Assembly: GCF_003481705.1 (NCBI RefSeq)
Contig: NZ_QULN01000011.1
Span: forward strand, 2,530 to 66,529
DNA length: 64,000 nucleotides
Direction of reading: 5' to 3'
Source of the DNA: Butyricicoccus sp. OM04-18BH
Lineage (GTDB): Bacteria > Bacillota > Clostridia > Oscillospirales > Butyricicoccaceae
Part shown: positions 34,096 to 40,853 of the stretch, in pieces
Numbering within the stretch: the first letter of the stretch is position 1
Layout of the letters: each line of letters begins with the position of its first letter
Program-made: the position numbers and the translations under genes
Notes under the pieces: generated by a model
Told to the model about the DNA's origin: nothing
Seen by the model: only the letters and a program-made list of their open reading frames with translations
Database searches by the model: none

Positions 34096-34437
34096 ATGAA
34101 AATGCTATTGACACTGCTCATCGCGCTGCTGTGCGCCTTCAGCCTTTCCGCCTGCGGCAGCAACGCAGCGGACACGCCGAACAAGGACACGCAGCAGAAT
34201 CAGACCGACAACAATGCCGGCACCAACTCTGCTGACACGGACACGAACGTTCCGCCTGAGGGAAACGTGAACTCGCAGGGGCCGGACGGCACGGCAGGTG
34301 ACGGCGGTACGGTCGGAGGCGACATTAAAAATGCCGTGGACGATGCAGGAAATGCCGTCGGCGGCGCGATGGATGATGTCGGAGACGCAGCAAAAAATGC
34401 AGGAAAGGCAGTTTCTGACGCAGTAAAGCCGAAATAA
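34096..34437 (+). CDS. Small secreted lipoprotein, low complexity
   Basis: 113 residues. The signal peptide ends in LSAC (lipobox, Cys about 16). The mature part is Asn/Asp/Gly/Thr-rich and ends in an alanine-rich repeat: KNAVDDAGNAVGGAMDDVGD, then AAKNAGKAVSDAV, resembling an amphipathic LEA-like helix. GAGGAGG precedes the ATG. No family recognised. It ends the apbE run, followed by a terminator at 34461. Confidence 0.7.
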   Translation: MKMLLTLLIALLCAFSLSACGSNAADTPNKDTQQNQTDNNAGTNSADTDTNVPPEGNVNSQGPDGTAGDGGTVGGDIKNAVDDAGNAVGGAMDDVGDAAKNAGKAVSDAVKPK

Positions 34438-34460
34438 GTACAATTTGATATGATCTGCGG

Positions 34461-34493
34461 AAGAGGTCCACGAGAGTGGGCCTCTTTTTTGTT
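34461..34493 (+). terminator. Terminator after the lipoprotein gene
   Basis: AAGAGGTCCA pairs with TGGGCCTCTT with one mismatch, followed by TTTTTTG. Confidence 0.8.
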
Positions 34494-34554
34494 TTGCTCT
34501 GCACCGGTTGACTGGGGTGCTCGAACTGCGTCAGCGTGTTCGTCCCCTAACGGG

Positions 34555-35016
34555 CGTGCGTTTTTCGCTTACGTCCGTGAACTGGTTCAGTCCGGCGCAC
34601 TCGGCAAGATTATGCGCTTCACCGGCACCCACGATCAGGACCAGCTGCTCGACGAGTCCCTCCCGATCACCTGGCGCCACATCAACAAGCTCGCCGGCTG
34701 CGGTGCTCTGGGTGACCTCGGTTCCCACCTGCTGTCCATCTCCCAGTTCATCATGGGCGACATCACCAAGATAAGCGCAGTCGCTGCCACCGTATTCCCC
34801 AAGCGTCCGAAGTCCGCAGGCTCCGACGAGATGGTTGACGTCGAGAACGAGGACATCATGACCTTTATGGCAGAGTACGCAAACGGCGCTATCGGCCAGA
34901 TCGCCTGCTCCCGTGTTGTGACCGGCCGCAAGAACTACCTGACCTACGAAATCCAGGGCACCAAGGGCTCTGTCCGCTACGACCTCGAGCGCATGGGCGC
35001 TGCCTGGACGAAATGA
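34555..35016 (+). pseudogene. Gfo/Idh/MocA oxidoreductase, internal fragment
   Basis: The reading frame matches only the C-terminal domain of the family: YVRELVQSGALGKIMRF, LDESLPITWRH, GCGALGDLGSHLLSISQF, FENGAIG-like YANGAIGQIACSR, GRKNYLTYEIQGTKGS. The NAD-binding Rossmann half (about 130 residues) is missing upstream, and the frame stops at RMGAAWTK, short of the normal end by about 100 residues. There is no ribosome binding site or start codon in a sensible place. Codon use is of highly expressed type, like iolE at 61418. It abuts a second fragment. Confidence 0.8.
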
Positions 35017-35564
35017 AGGTTGTCGGCTACGAGGGCTGCGAGATCGGTCCGTGGGGCTATATGCCGAACGACGATCCCAAGGTTCTCAAGAACGCTATGG
35101 ACGCGCGCGGCCTGACTCTGGTAGGCGCGACCGAGGGCGGCAACTTCCTCGACGACGCTGCTGTTGAGGGCATGCTCCGCGATATCGACGACATTTTTGC
35201 ACTGCTGAAGGCTTTCCCGTCCGCTAAGTATATCGTTCTGCTGCCTCCGATGTACACCAACCTCGCTGCCGGTGAGCCGATTTCCTTCTACAAGAAGTGG
35301 GCAAAGCGCATCCCGTACATCCATTTCAAGGACTGCGACCTTGCCGTAAAGGCCAAGATGGACGAAAACAAGTGGTCGTTCGCCAAGGCCGTTACCGAGG
35401 ACATCATGGTCGAGCCGGGCAAGGGCAGCATCGACTTTGCCGAGATGCACAAGGCGCTCGACGGCGAAAAGGTCGAAGGGGTAGTTGACTCCGGTTCGGA
35501 CGTTGTAACGCCGGATAACGCGGAGAAACGCCTCGCAACGTTGGACAAGCAGCTGAACGGATAA
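35013..35564 (+). pseudogene. Sugar-phosphate isomerase/epimerase (IolE/IolI-like), internally deleted remnant
   Basis: 183 codons readable from an ATG that overlaps the stop of the previous fragment. It starts inside the family's first helix (GYEGCEIGPWGYMPNDDP), continues to YIVLLPPMYTNLAAGEPI, then jumps to WAKRIPYIHFKDCDLA. About 90 residues of the barrel, including metal-ligand HxH and DTGH segments, are missing. It ends in an altered C-terminus after VEPGKGSIDF. With core metal ligands gone it cannot be active. The two fragments look like an operon that lost segments. Confidence 0.75.
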
Positions 35565-35592
35565 AAACTACTCTCTCTCCGATTGGTAAGAA

Positions 35593-35624
35593 AAAGAGCT
35601 GAAATCAAAAGATTTCAGCTCTTT
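35593..35624 (-). terminator. Terminator of the tRNA-Leu pair
   Basis: AAAGAGCTGAAATC / GATTTCAGCTCTTT, 14 bp with an AAAA loop; T-rich on both strands so it can act in both directions. Confidence 0.85.
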
Positions 35625-35628
35625 CACT

Positions 35629-35714
35629 TGGTGCGGATGGGGGGACTTGAACCCCCACGTCCTTGCGAACACTAGCACCTGAAGCTAGCGCGTCTGCCAT
35701 TCCGCCACATCCGC
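35629..35714 (-). tRNA. tRNA-Leu (anticodon CAG)
   Basis: 86 nt with encoded CCA and a long variable arm. The acceptor stem is GCGGATG/CATCCGC. The anticodon stem CTAGC/GCTAG has loop TTCAGGT, giving CAG (CUG codons). Confidence 0.95.
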
Positions 35715-35748
35715 ATGTGGATATTCATTTGTTTCGCACTTGGAGAAA

Positions 35749-35833
35749 TGGTGCGAGTGACGGGACTTGAACCCGTACGTCGTTCGACACACGCCCCTCA
35801 AACGTGCCTGTCTACCAGTTCCAGCACACTCGC
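35749..35833 (-). tRNA. tRNA-Leu (anticodon GAG)
   Basis: 85 nt with encoded CCA and a long variable arm. The acceptor stem is GCGAGTG/CACTCGC. Anticodon loop TTGAGGG gives GAG (CUC/CUU codons). Confidence 0.95.
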
Positions 35834-35968
35834 ATTTTCCTCTTGTCGAGTCGCCTCACTGTCAGCGACAAGAATTATTATACATACGGAAGCCGGTTTT
35901 GTCAACGGTTTTTTTGAAAGTTTTTTTGAAAAAATCAAAGAAAATTTAAGATGCAGAAAAATAATACG

Positions 35969-36004
35969 AAAACCGCTCCGGTTTCAAAAAAACAGAGCGG
36001 TTTT
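35969..36004 (-). terminator. Terminator of the Zn-ribbon XRE gene
   Basis: AAAACCGCTC / GAGCGGTTTT, 10 bp, directly after the minus-strand gene. Confidence 0.8.
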
Positions 36005-36016
36005 GCCGGGAAAAAG

Positions 36017-36601
36017 TTAAAATCGCTTAAAAAACAGTCCGTGGCGGTTGCAGTACCAGTAAAGAATACCGCGGCCGCGGCGGAAAAAGCGCGCTTCCGC
36101 GTTTCCTTCGGGATAGAAGCGCACGAGCTCGAAGCGGTCGTCCGTACAGCAGGCGGCGAACGAAAGATAGTGCGATTTGCCCATCGGATGCGCGGAGGAG
36201 ATATAAAGCTCGTGCTCGATATCCTCAATGCGGACGTCGTGCGCCTCGTCGGGCTGCTCGGCTTCGAGCGGGGGCAGGGTGACGCCGCAGCACGAGATCA
36301 TCGCGCTGCCGGCCGCGTGCAGCACATTGCCGCACACTGGACACACATACAGCCTGGAGCGGCGCATATTAGCCGCGCGGTTGACATTGATGACCTGCTC
36401 GCCGGAAAGCAGCTCGGGCACGGAAACGCGCAGCGCGGCTGCGAGCGGCTCGAGAAGCGAAATGTCCGGAAAGCCGCGCCCGGTCTCCCATTTGGAAACT
36501 GTTTTGTCGCTGACATTGATCTGCTCGGCGAGCTGCGCCTGCGTCAGATGCTGTTTTTCACGCAGTGTGCGGATCGCCGTGCCGGTAACATAATTGTCCA
36601 T
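36017..36601 (-). CDS. XRE-family regulator with a zinc-ribbon C-terminal domain
   Basis: 194 residues. An HTH of XRE type occupies about 8-62 (LREKQHLTQAQLAEQINVSD, KTVSKWETGRGFP). Then VCPVCGNVLHAAG with SCCG forms a zinc ribbon, followed by a beta-rich segment that includes SSAHPMGKSHYLSFAACC. The ATG at 36601 has GGAG seven bases upstream; the ATG at 36607 is too close to it. Ligand and targets unknown. Confidence 0.8.
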   Translation of the reverse strand: MDNYVTGTAIRTLREKQHLTQAQLAEQINVSDKTVSKWETGRGFPDISLLEPLAAALRVSVPELLSGEQVINVNRAANMRRSRLYVCPVCGNVLHAAGSAMISCCGVTLPPLEAEQPDEAHDVRIEDIEHELYISSAHPMGKSHYLSFAACCTDDRFELVRFYPEGNAEARFFRRGRGILYWYCNRHGLFFKRF

Positions 36602-36735
36602 GTTCATGCTCCTTTTCGTGTTGATTTTTCTCCTTGATCACAGCATAACAGGAACACGCGAAAAGGGCAACCTCCGCTGCGGAGAGTCGCTGCACCGAGA
36701 AAGGGACAGCTGTCGGGAAAGTGCGCTTTTCACGC

Positions 36736-36764
36736 TTTACAATATGAAAGTATCGTGTTATAAT
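36736..36764 (+). promoter_or_regulatory. Promoter of yerC
   Basis: TTTACA (36736-36741), 17 nt, TATAAT (36759-36764). The RNA would start about 36771. Confidence 0.85.
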
Positions 36765-36810
36765 GAAAACAACACATGAGGTTTGAACGCATATGCGGAG
36801 GAAAACCGAC

Positions 36811-36831
36811 ACGGGGAACAACCCCGTTTTT
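36811..36831 (+). terminator. Leader terminator upstream of yerC
   Basis: ACGGGG / CCCCGT with loop AACAA, followed by TTTTT, between the promoter and the yerC start: an attenuator candidate. A 23-codon frame (36776-36847) with almost no 5' UTR runs through it. Confidence 0.7.
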
Positions 36832-36861
36832 CGTAAATAAATCGTAAAAGGAGGGAAAAAC

Positions 36862-37158
36862 TTGAACCGGAAGTTAAAGGATGAAGATATGGACATCCTG
36901 TTTCGCGGCATTCTCAAGCTTTCGACTGTGGAGGAATGCTACGACTTTTTCGAGGATCTCTGCACGATTTCCGAGCTTCGCGCCATGGTGCAGCGTTTTC
37001 AGGTAGCCCGCATGCTCGACGAGGGCCGCATTTACAGCGACATCGTACAGGAGACCGGTGCATCCACTGCGACGATCAGCCGCGTCAACAAATGCCTTGT
37101 TTACGGCTCGGACGGCTACCGCAGAATGCTCGACCGGCTGAAGGAGGACAATGAATAG
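36862..37158 (+). CDS. yerC: TrpR-like protein YerC/YecD
   Basis: 98 residues: DLFRGIL-type FRGILKLSTVEECYDFFEDL, CTISELRAMVQRFQVARML, then the HTH IVQETGASTATISRVNKCL. This is the YerC/YecD branch of the Trp-repressor fold, whose ligand is not tryptophan as far as is known. The start is TTG at 36862 with AAAGGAGGG seven bases upstream. It overlaps the following methyltransferase by eight bases. Confidence 0.88.
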   Translation: MNRKLKDEDMDILFRGILKLSTVEECYDFFEDLCTISELRAMVQRFQVARMLDEGRIYSDIVQETGASTATISRVNKCLVYGSDGYRRMLDRLKEDNE

Positions 37159-37888
37159 CTATCAGACACTTTCGGCCTACTATGATCGTTTTACCGACGA
37201 CGTCGGCTACGAACAGTGGGCGGATTTTTTCGAGCAGCTTTTTGCGCGGGAGGACATCCGGCCGCAGCTGGTGCTCGATCTGGCCTGCGGCACGGGCAGC
37301 CTGACGCGCCTGCTCGCGCAACGCGGCTACGACATGATCGGCGCGGATGCTTCGCCCGAAATGCTCATGCAGGCCATGCAGAATACGATGGACTGCTCTC
37401 CGAGACCGCTGCTCATCAATCAGCGCATGGAGGAGCTTGACCTTTACGGCAACGTGGACGCCTGCCTGTGCTGTCTGGACAGCGTGAACTATGTCACCGA
37501 CCCGGATGACCTCGCCGAGGCGTTCCGCCGCGTGCACCTGTTCCTCAATCCGGACGGCCTGTTCGTCTTTGACATCAATACGCCCGCGAAATTCTCCCGT
37601 ATCGACGGGGAAAGCTATGTCCGCGAGGACGACGGCGTGTTCTGCGTCTGGCAGGCGGCGGTCGAGGACGGCTTGTGTGCCTATCAGTTCGATATTTTTG
37701 AACAGAATGGGGACAGCTGGTCGCGCGCGCAGGAAACGCACGAGGAGCGCGTTTACGAGCCGCAGCAGCTTGTCCGCATGCTGGAAGAGGCAGGCTTTAC
37801 CGAAATCAAAACCTATGGCGATCAGAGCTTCGCGCCCGTAAAGGGCGGAGAGGATCGCATCTATTTCACCGCACGAAAGAGAGACTAA
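37151..37888 (+). CDS. Class I SAM-dependent methyltransferase
   Basis: 245 residues. Motif I is VLDLACGTGSLTRLLAQRGY (about 38-57), motif II GADASPEML, and CLCCLDSVNYVTDPDDL follows. The N-terminal YYDRFTDDVGYEQWADF is typical of the YodH/YrrT-like group. Substrate unknown. It is coupled to yerC and followed six bases later by hslO. Confidence 0.85.
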   Translation: MNSYQTLSAYYDRFTDDVGYEQWADFFEQLFAREDIRPQLVLDLACGTGSLTRLLAQRGYDMIGADASPEMLMQAMQNTMDCSPRPLLINQRMEELDLYGNVDACLCCLDSVNYVTDPDDLAEAFRRVHLFLNPDGLFVFDINTPAKFSRIDGESYVREDDGVFCVWQAAVEDGLCAYQFDIFEQNGDSWSRAQETHEERVYEPQQLVRMLEEAGFTEIKTYGDQSFAPVKGGEDRIYFTARKRD

Positions 37889-37894
37889 CATTAT

Positions 37895-38782
37895 ATGAGC
37901 GATAAAATTCTTCGCGCGATCGCCCGCAACGCGGGCATCCAGATCAGTGCCGCATCGACGACCGGAATTGTCGAGCGCGCACGCGAAATTCACAACACCA
38001 CGCCGCTTGCGACCGCAGCACTCGGCCGCACGCTGACCATCACCTCCATCATGGGCAGCCAGCTCAAGGTCGAGGACGGCTCTGTCACCGTTCAGATCAA
38101 GGGCAACGGCCCGCTCGGCGCCATTGTGTGCGTGGGCGAGTCGGACGGCTGCGTGCGCGGCTATCTTCAGGACCCGGCCGCTGACCTGCCGCTGCGCCCG
38201 GACGGCAAGCTCAACGTGGGCGGCGGCGTAGGCCGCGGCTATCTGATGGTCATCAAGGACATCGGCCTCAAGGACCCCGTGACCGGCACGGTCGCGCTCG
38301 TGGACGGCGAGATCGCAGAGGATCTCACGCGCTACTTTGCGGAGAGCGAGCAGATCCCGTCTGCCTGTGCGCTCGGCGTGCTCGTCGACACCGACTGCAC
38401 GGTCAAGTGCGCCGGCGGCTGGCTCGTGCAGCTGATGCCGGGCGTCAAGGACGCAGACATCGACCGCCTCGAAGCCAATCTCGCAAAGCTCGAGCCGATG
38501 ACAGCCATGCTCGACAAGGGCATGAGCCTCGAGGAGATCATCTCCGCCGTGCTCGACGGCTTTGAAGTGGACTTCCTCCAGACCGAGGAGATCGGTTACC
38601 GCTGCGCATGCAGCAGGGAAAAGGTCGAGCGCGCGCTGATCAGCCTCGGAAAGACCGAGCTTTGCAAGATGATCGAAGAACAGGAGAAAAGTGAAGTAAC
38701 CTGCCAGTTCTGCGACAAAATCTATAGTTTTTCGCGCGATCAGCTGCAGGAGCTGCTGACGCACGCGACCGAGAAAAAATAA
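37895..38782 (+). CDS. hslO: Hsp33 redox-regulated chaperone
   Basis: 295 residues. N-terminal Hsp33 fold; the C-terminal redox switch has CAC (about residues 237-239) and CQFC (about 269-272), the four zinc-binding cysteines. Disulfide formation under oxidative stress activates holdase activity. It is the last gene of the yerC run. Confidence 0.93.
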   Translation: MSDKILRAIARNAGIQISAASTTGIVERAREIHNTTPLATAALGRTLTITSIMGSQLKVEDGSVTVQIKGNGPLGAIVCVGESDGCVRGYLQDPAADLPLRPDGKLNVGGGVGRGYLMVIKDIGLKDPVTGTVALVDGEIAEDLTRYFAESEQIPSACALGVLVDTDCTVKCAGGWLVQLMPGVKDADIDRLEANLAKLEPMTAMLDKGMSLEEIISAVLDGFEVDFLQTEEIGYRCACSREKVERALISLGKTELCKMIEEQEKSEVTCQFCDKIYSFSRDQLQELLTHATEKK

Positions 38783-38807
38783 AAATAAAAAAATATCGAA
38801 AAAGGTG

Positions 38808-38836
38808 TTGACATTTGGAGCCTGTTCCGATATAAT
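38808..38836 (+). promoter_or_regulatory. Consensus promoter of the tRNA-Asp/Phe/Gly/Cys cluster
   Basis: TTGACA (38808-38813), 17 nt, TATAAT (38831-38836). Confidence 0.92.
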
Positions 38837-38880
38837 AAACATCGTCGCTGAGAGACACAAACAAAACAGCGACGAGGTCT

Positions 38881-38957
38881 GGCCCGGTAGCTCAGTTGGT
38901 TAGAGCGCTAGCCTGTCACGCTAGAGGCCGTGGGTTCAAGTCCCATCCGGGTCGCCA
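38881..38957 (+). tRNA. tRNA-Asp (anticodon GTC)
   Basis: 77 nt with CCA. Acceptor GGCCCGG/CCGGGTC; anticodon stem CTAGC/GCTAG with loop CTGTCAC. Confidence 0.96.
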
Positions 38958-38961
38958 GTAT

Positions 38962-39037
38962 GCCTCTGTAGCTCAGTCGGTAGAGCAGGGGACTGAAAAT
39001 CCCCGTGTCGGTGGTTCGATTCCGCCCGGAGGCACCA
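38962..39037 (+). tRNA. tRNA-Phe (anticodon GAA)
   Basis: 76 nt with CCA. Anticodon stem GGGGA/TCCCC with loop CTGAAAA. The final A is also the first base of the palindrome 39037-39074. Confidence 0.96.
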
Positions 39038-39074
39038 TTTTCAAAATGAGTGTCTGGACACTCATTTTGAAAAT
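39037..39074 (+). repeat. Perfect 18-bp palindrome between tRNA-Phe and tRNA-Gly
   Basis: Arms 39037-39054 and 39057-39074 are exact reverse complements with loop TG. There is no U-tract on either side, so it is not a standard terminator. It resembles the 13-14 bp, 2-nt-loop hairpins that abut tRNA-Lys and 5S rRNA. Confidence 0.85.
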
Positions 39075-39132
39075 CGTATCTTTCGGTTAAAACTGAAGGA
39101 TAAAACAGCAGGAACGCAACCTGCTAAAAAAT

Positions 39133-39208
39133 GCGGCTGTAGCTCATCTGGTAGAGCGCCACCTTGCCAAGGTGGAGGTAGCGAGTTCGAGCCTCGTCAG
39201 CCGCTCCA
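39133..39208 (+). tRNA. tRNA-Gly (anticodon GCC)
   Basis: 76 nt with CCA. Anticodon stem CCACC/GGTGG with loop TTGCCAA. Confidence 0.96.
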
Positions 39209-39211
39209 TAT

Positions 39212-39285
39212 GGTACCATAGCCAAGCGGTAAGGCGTGGGACTGCAACTCCCTGATCCCCAGTTCGATTCTGGGTGGTACCTCCA
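39212..39285 (+). tRNA. tRNA-Cys (anticodon GCA)
   Basis: 74 nt with CCA. Acceptor GGTACCA with TGGTACC; anticodon loop CTGCAAC. Confidence 0.95.
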
Positions 39286-39287
39286 TA

Positions 39288-39318
39288 AAAGACTGATACT
39301 TCGGTGTCAGTCTTTTTT
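39288..39318 (+). terminator. Terminator of the tRNA cluster
   Basis: GACTGATAC-TTCG-GTGTCAGTC, a nine-pair stem on a UUCG tetraloop, followed by TTTTTT. Confidence 0.93.
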
Positions 39319-39349
39319 GTCGTTCTCCGGAGAAAAAGCAAGGAAAATG

Positions 39350-39377
39350 TTGACAAAAAGCAGGAGGGTAATATACT
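39350..39377 (+). promoter_or_regulatory. Promoter of the SLH protein gene
   Basis: TTGACA (39350-39355), 16 nt, TATACT (39372-39377). Confidence 0.8.
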
Positions 39378-39429
39378 ATACTATATACAGGATACGCAAA
39401 CGTATCCGTAATAAAAGGAGGATACCCCA

Positions 39430-40023
39430 ATGAAAAAATTAAAGAGGATTGCAGCGCTGACCCTTGCAGCAGCGTGCGCCGCAACTGTGTGCGCCGGTGC
39501 GGCGTTCACCGATCAGAGCGACATCAAGGTCGACAGCAGGGTGATCGACACGCTGGTCGAGAAAAACGTCATCAGGGGCTATGAGAACGGCTCGTTTCAG
39601 CCGAACGAGACGGTCTCGCGCGCGGAGATGGCGAAGATGATCTACGTTCTGCGCACGAATGGCGGCACAGACGCTACGACATATGCAGTAAAAATGTCTA
39701 CTGATTTTAACGACGTAAATAACCACTGGGCAAGCGGCTACATTAAATACTGTTACGCCTATGGCATCGTCGCCGGCAAATCGAGTACGGTTTTCGCGCC
39801 GGATGCCCCCGTGACTACGGTTGAAGCGGCGAAAATGCTGCTGGTATACTCGGGCGTTGATGCAGCGCAGAGCGGTCTGACCGGTGCACAGTGGAAGGCC
39901 AATACGATGAAACTTGCAGATCAGGATGGTCTGCTGAAGGGCGTAGAGGCAGATATTGATGCTCCGCTGCCGCGCCAGTATGCCGCGCAGATGATTTACA
40001 ACGAACTGGCGTACAGCTTATAA
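39430..40023 (+). CDS. Secreted S-layer homology (SLH) domain protein
   Basis: 197 residues. A signal peptide (1 to about 24) is followed by SLH units: VIRGYENGSFQPNETVSRAE (about 47-66), HWASGYIKYCYAYGIVAG with PDAPVTTVEAAKML (about 98-140), and a degenerate third unit ending LPRQYAAQMIYNELA. It probably binds pyruvylated wall polysaccharide. No effector domain is attached. It is monocistronic, with a strong promoter and a terminator. Confidence 0.88.
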   Translation: MKKLKRIAALTLAAACAATVCAGAAFTDQSDIKVDSRVIDTLVEKNVIRGYENGSFQPNETVSRAEMAKMIYVLRTNGGTDATTYAVKMSTDFNDVNNHWASGYIKYCYAYGIVAGKSSTVFAPDAPVTTVEAAKMLLVYSGVDAAQSGLTGAQWKANTMKLADQDGLLKGVEADIDAPLPRQYAAQMIYNELAYSL

Positions 40024-40043
40024 GGAAATACAGCACGCTGAAA

Positions 40044-40069
40044 AATCCCCTCTTTCGAGGGGTTTTTTT
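40044..40069 (+). terminator. Terminator of the SLH gene
   Basis: CCCCTC-TTTC-GAGGGG followed by seven T. Confidence 0.9.
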
Positions 40070-40155
40070 CAATCTTAATAAAATCGAAAGAAATTCCCTG
40101 CGGAAAACAACAGAAACCTGTGGTAAGATAGAAGCATGGAAAGGGGGAGAGGAAA

Positions 40156-40851
40156 ATGGAAAAGCTGAAGGTACTGGTGGTGGACGACGACCGCGAGATC
40201 GTGGACAGCATCGCGATCTTCCTTCGTGCGGACGGCTACGAGATCGAGAAGGCCTATAACGGTTTGGAAGCGCTCGACATCGTGATGACGCACACGATCC
40301 ATCTGATCATACTCGACATCATGATGCCCGAGCTGGACGGCATCAAGACGCTGCTCAAGCTGCGCGAGAGCCGCAACATTCCGGTCATCCTGCTCTCGGC
40401 AAAATCCGAGGACGCAGACAAGATTCTCGGTCTGACAGCAGGCGCGGACGATTATGTGACCAAGCCGTTCAATCCTTCCGAGCTGGTTGCGCGCGTAAAA
40501 AGTCAGCTCCGCCGCTATACGCAGCTCGGCGCGATGCAGAAGACCGCCGCGCAGATCGTGATACGCGGTCTGGCGCTCGATACCGAGAGTAAAAGTGTAA
40601 TGGTGGATGGCGAGGCGGTGCGGCTCACGCCGCTCGAGTACAAGATACTGGAGCTGCTGTGCCGCCATCCAGGCAAGGTTTTCTCGACCGAGGAGATCTA
40701 CCGGCAGGTCTGGAATGACGACATCGTAAGCGATAACGCGATAGCGGTCCATGTGCGGCACATCCGGGAGAAGATCGAGATCAACCCGAAGGAGCCGCGG
40801 TATCTGAAGGTAGTGTGGGGCGTTGGATACAAGATAGAGAGGAGCGAGTGA
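40156..40851 (+). CDS. OmpR/PhoB-family response regulator
   Basis: 231 residues. The receiver has VVDDDRE, the phospho-acceptor Asp in IILDIMMPELDG (about 54) and TKPF lysine. The winged-helix output domain has LTPLEYKILELLCRHPGKVFS and NAIAVHVRHIREKIE. The VanR-like pattern and a directly following histidine kinase suggest envelope-stress sensing. Confidence 0.93.
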   Translation: MEKLKVLVVDDDREIVDSIAIFLRADGYEIEKAYNGLEALDIVMTHTIHLIILDIMMPELDGIKTLLKLRESRNIPVILLSAKSEDADKILGLTAGADDYVTKPFNPSELVARVKSQLRRYTQLGAMQKTAAQIVIRGLALDTESKSVMVDGEAVRLTPLEYKILELLCRHPGKVFSTEEIYRQVWNDDIVSDNAIAVHVRHIREKIEINPKEPRYLKVVWGVGYKIERSE

Positions 40852-40853
40852 GC

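Noticed and set aside
36776..36847. Trp-type leader peptide for yerC
   Set aside because: The small frame has no tryptophan codons and YerC/YecD proteins are not known to sense tryptophan, so a classical trp attenuator is not supported; the hairpin itself is kept as a finding.
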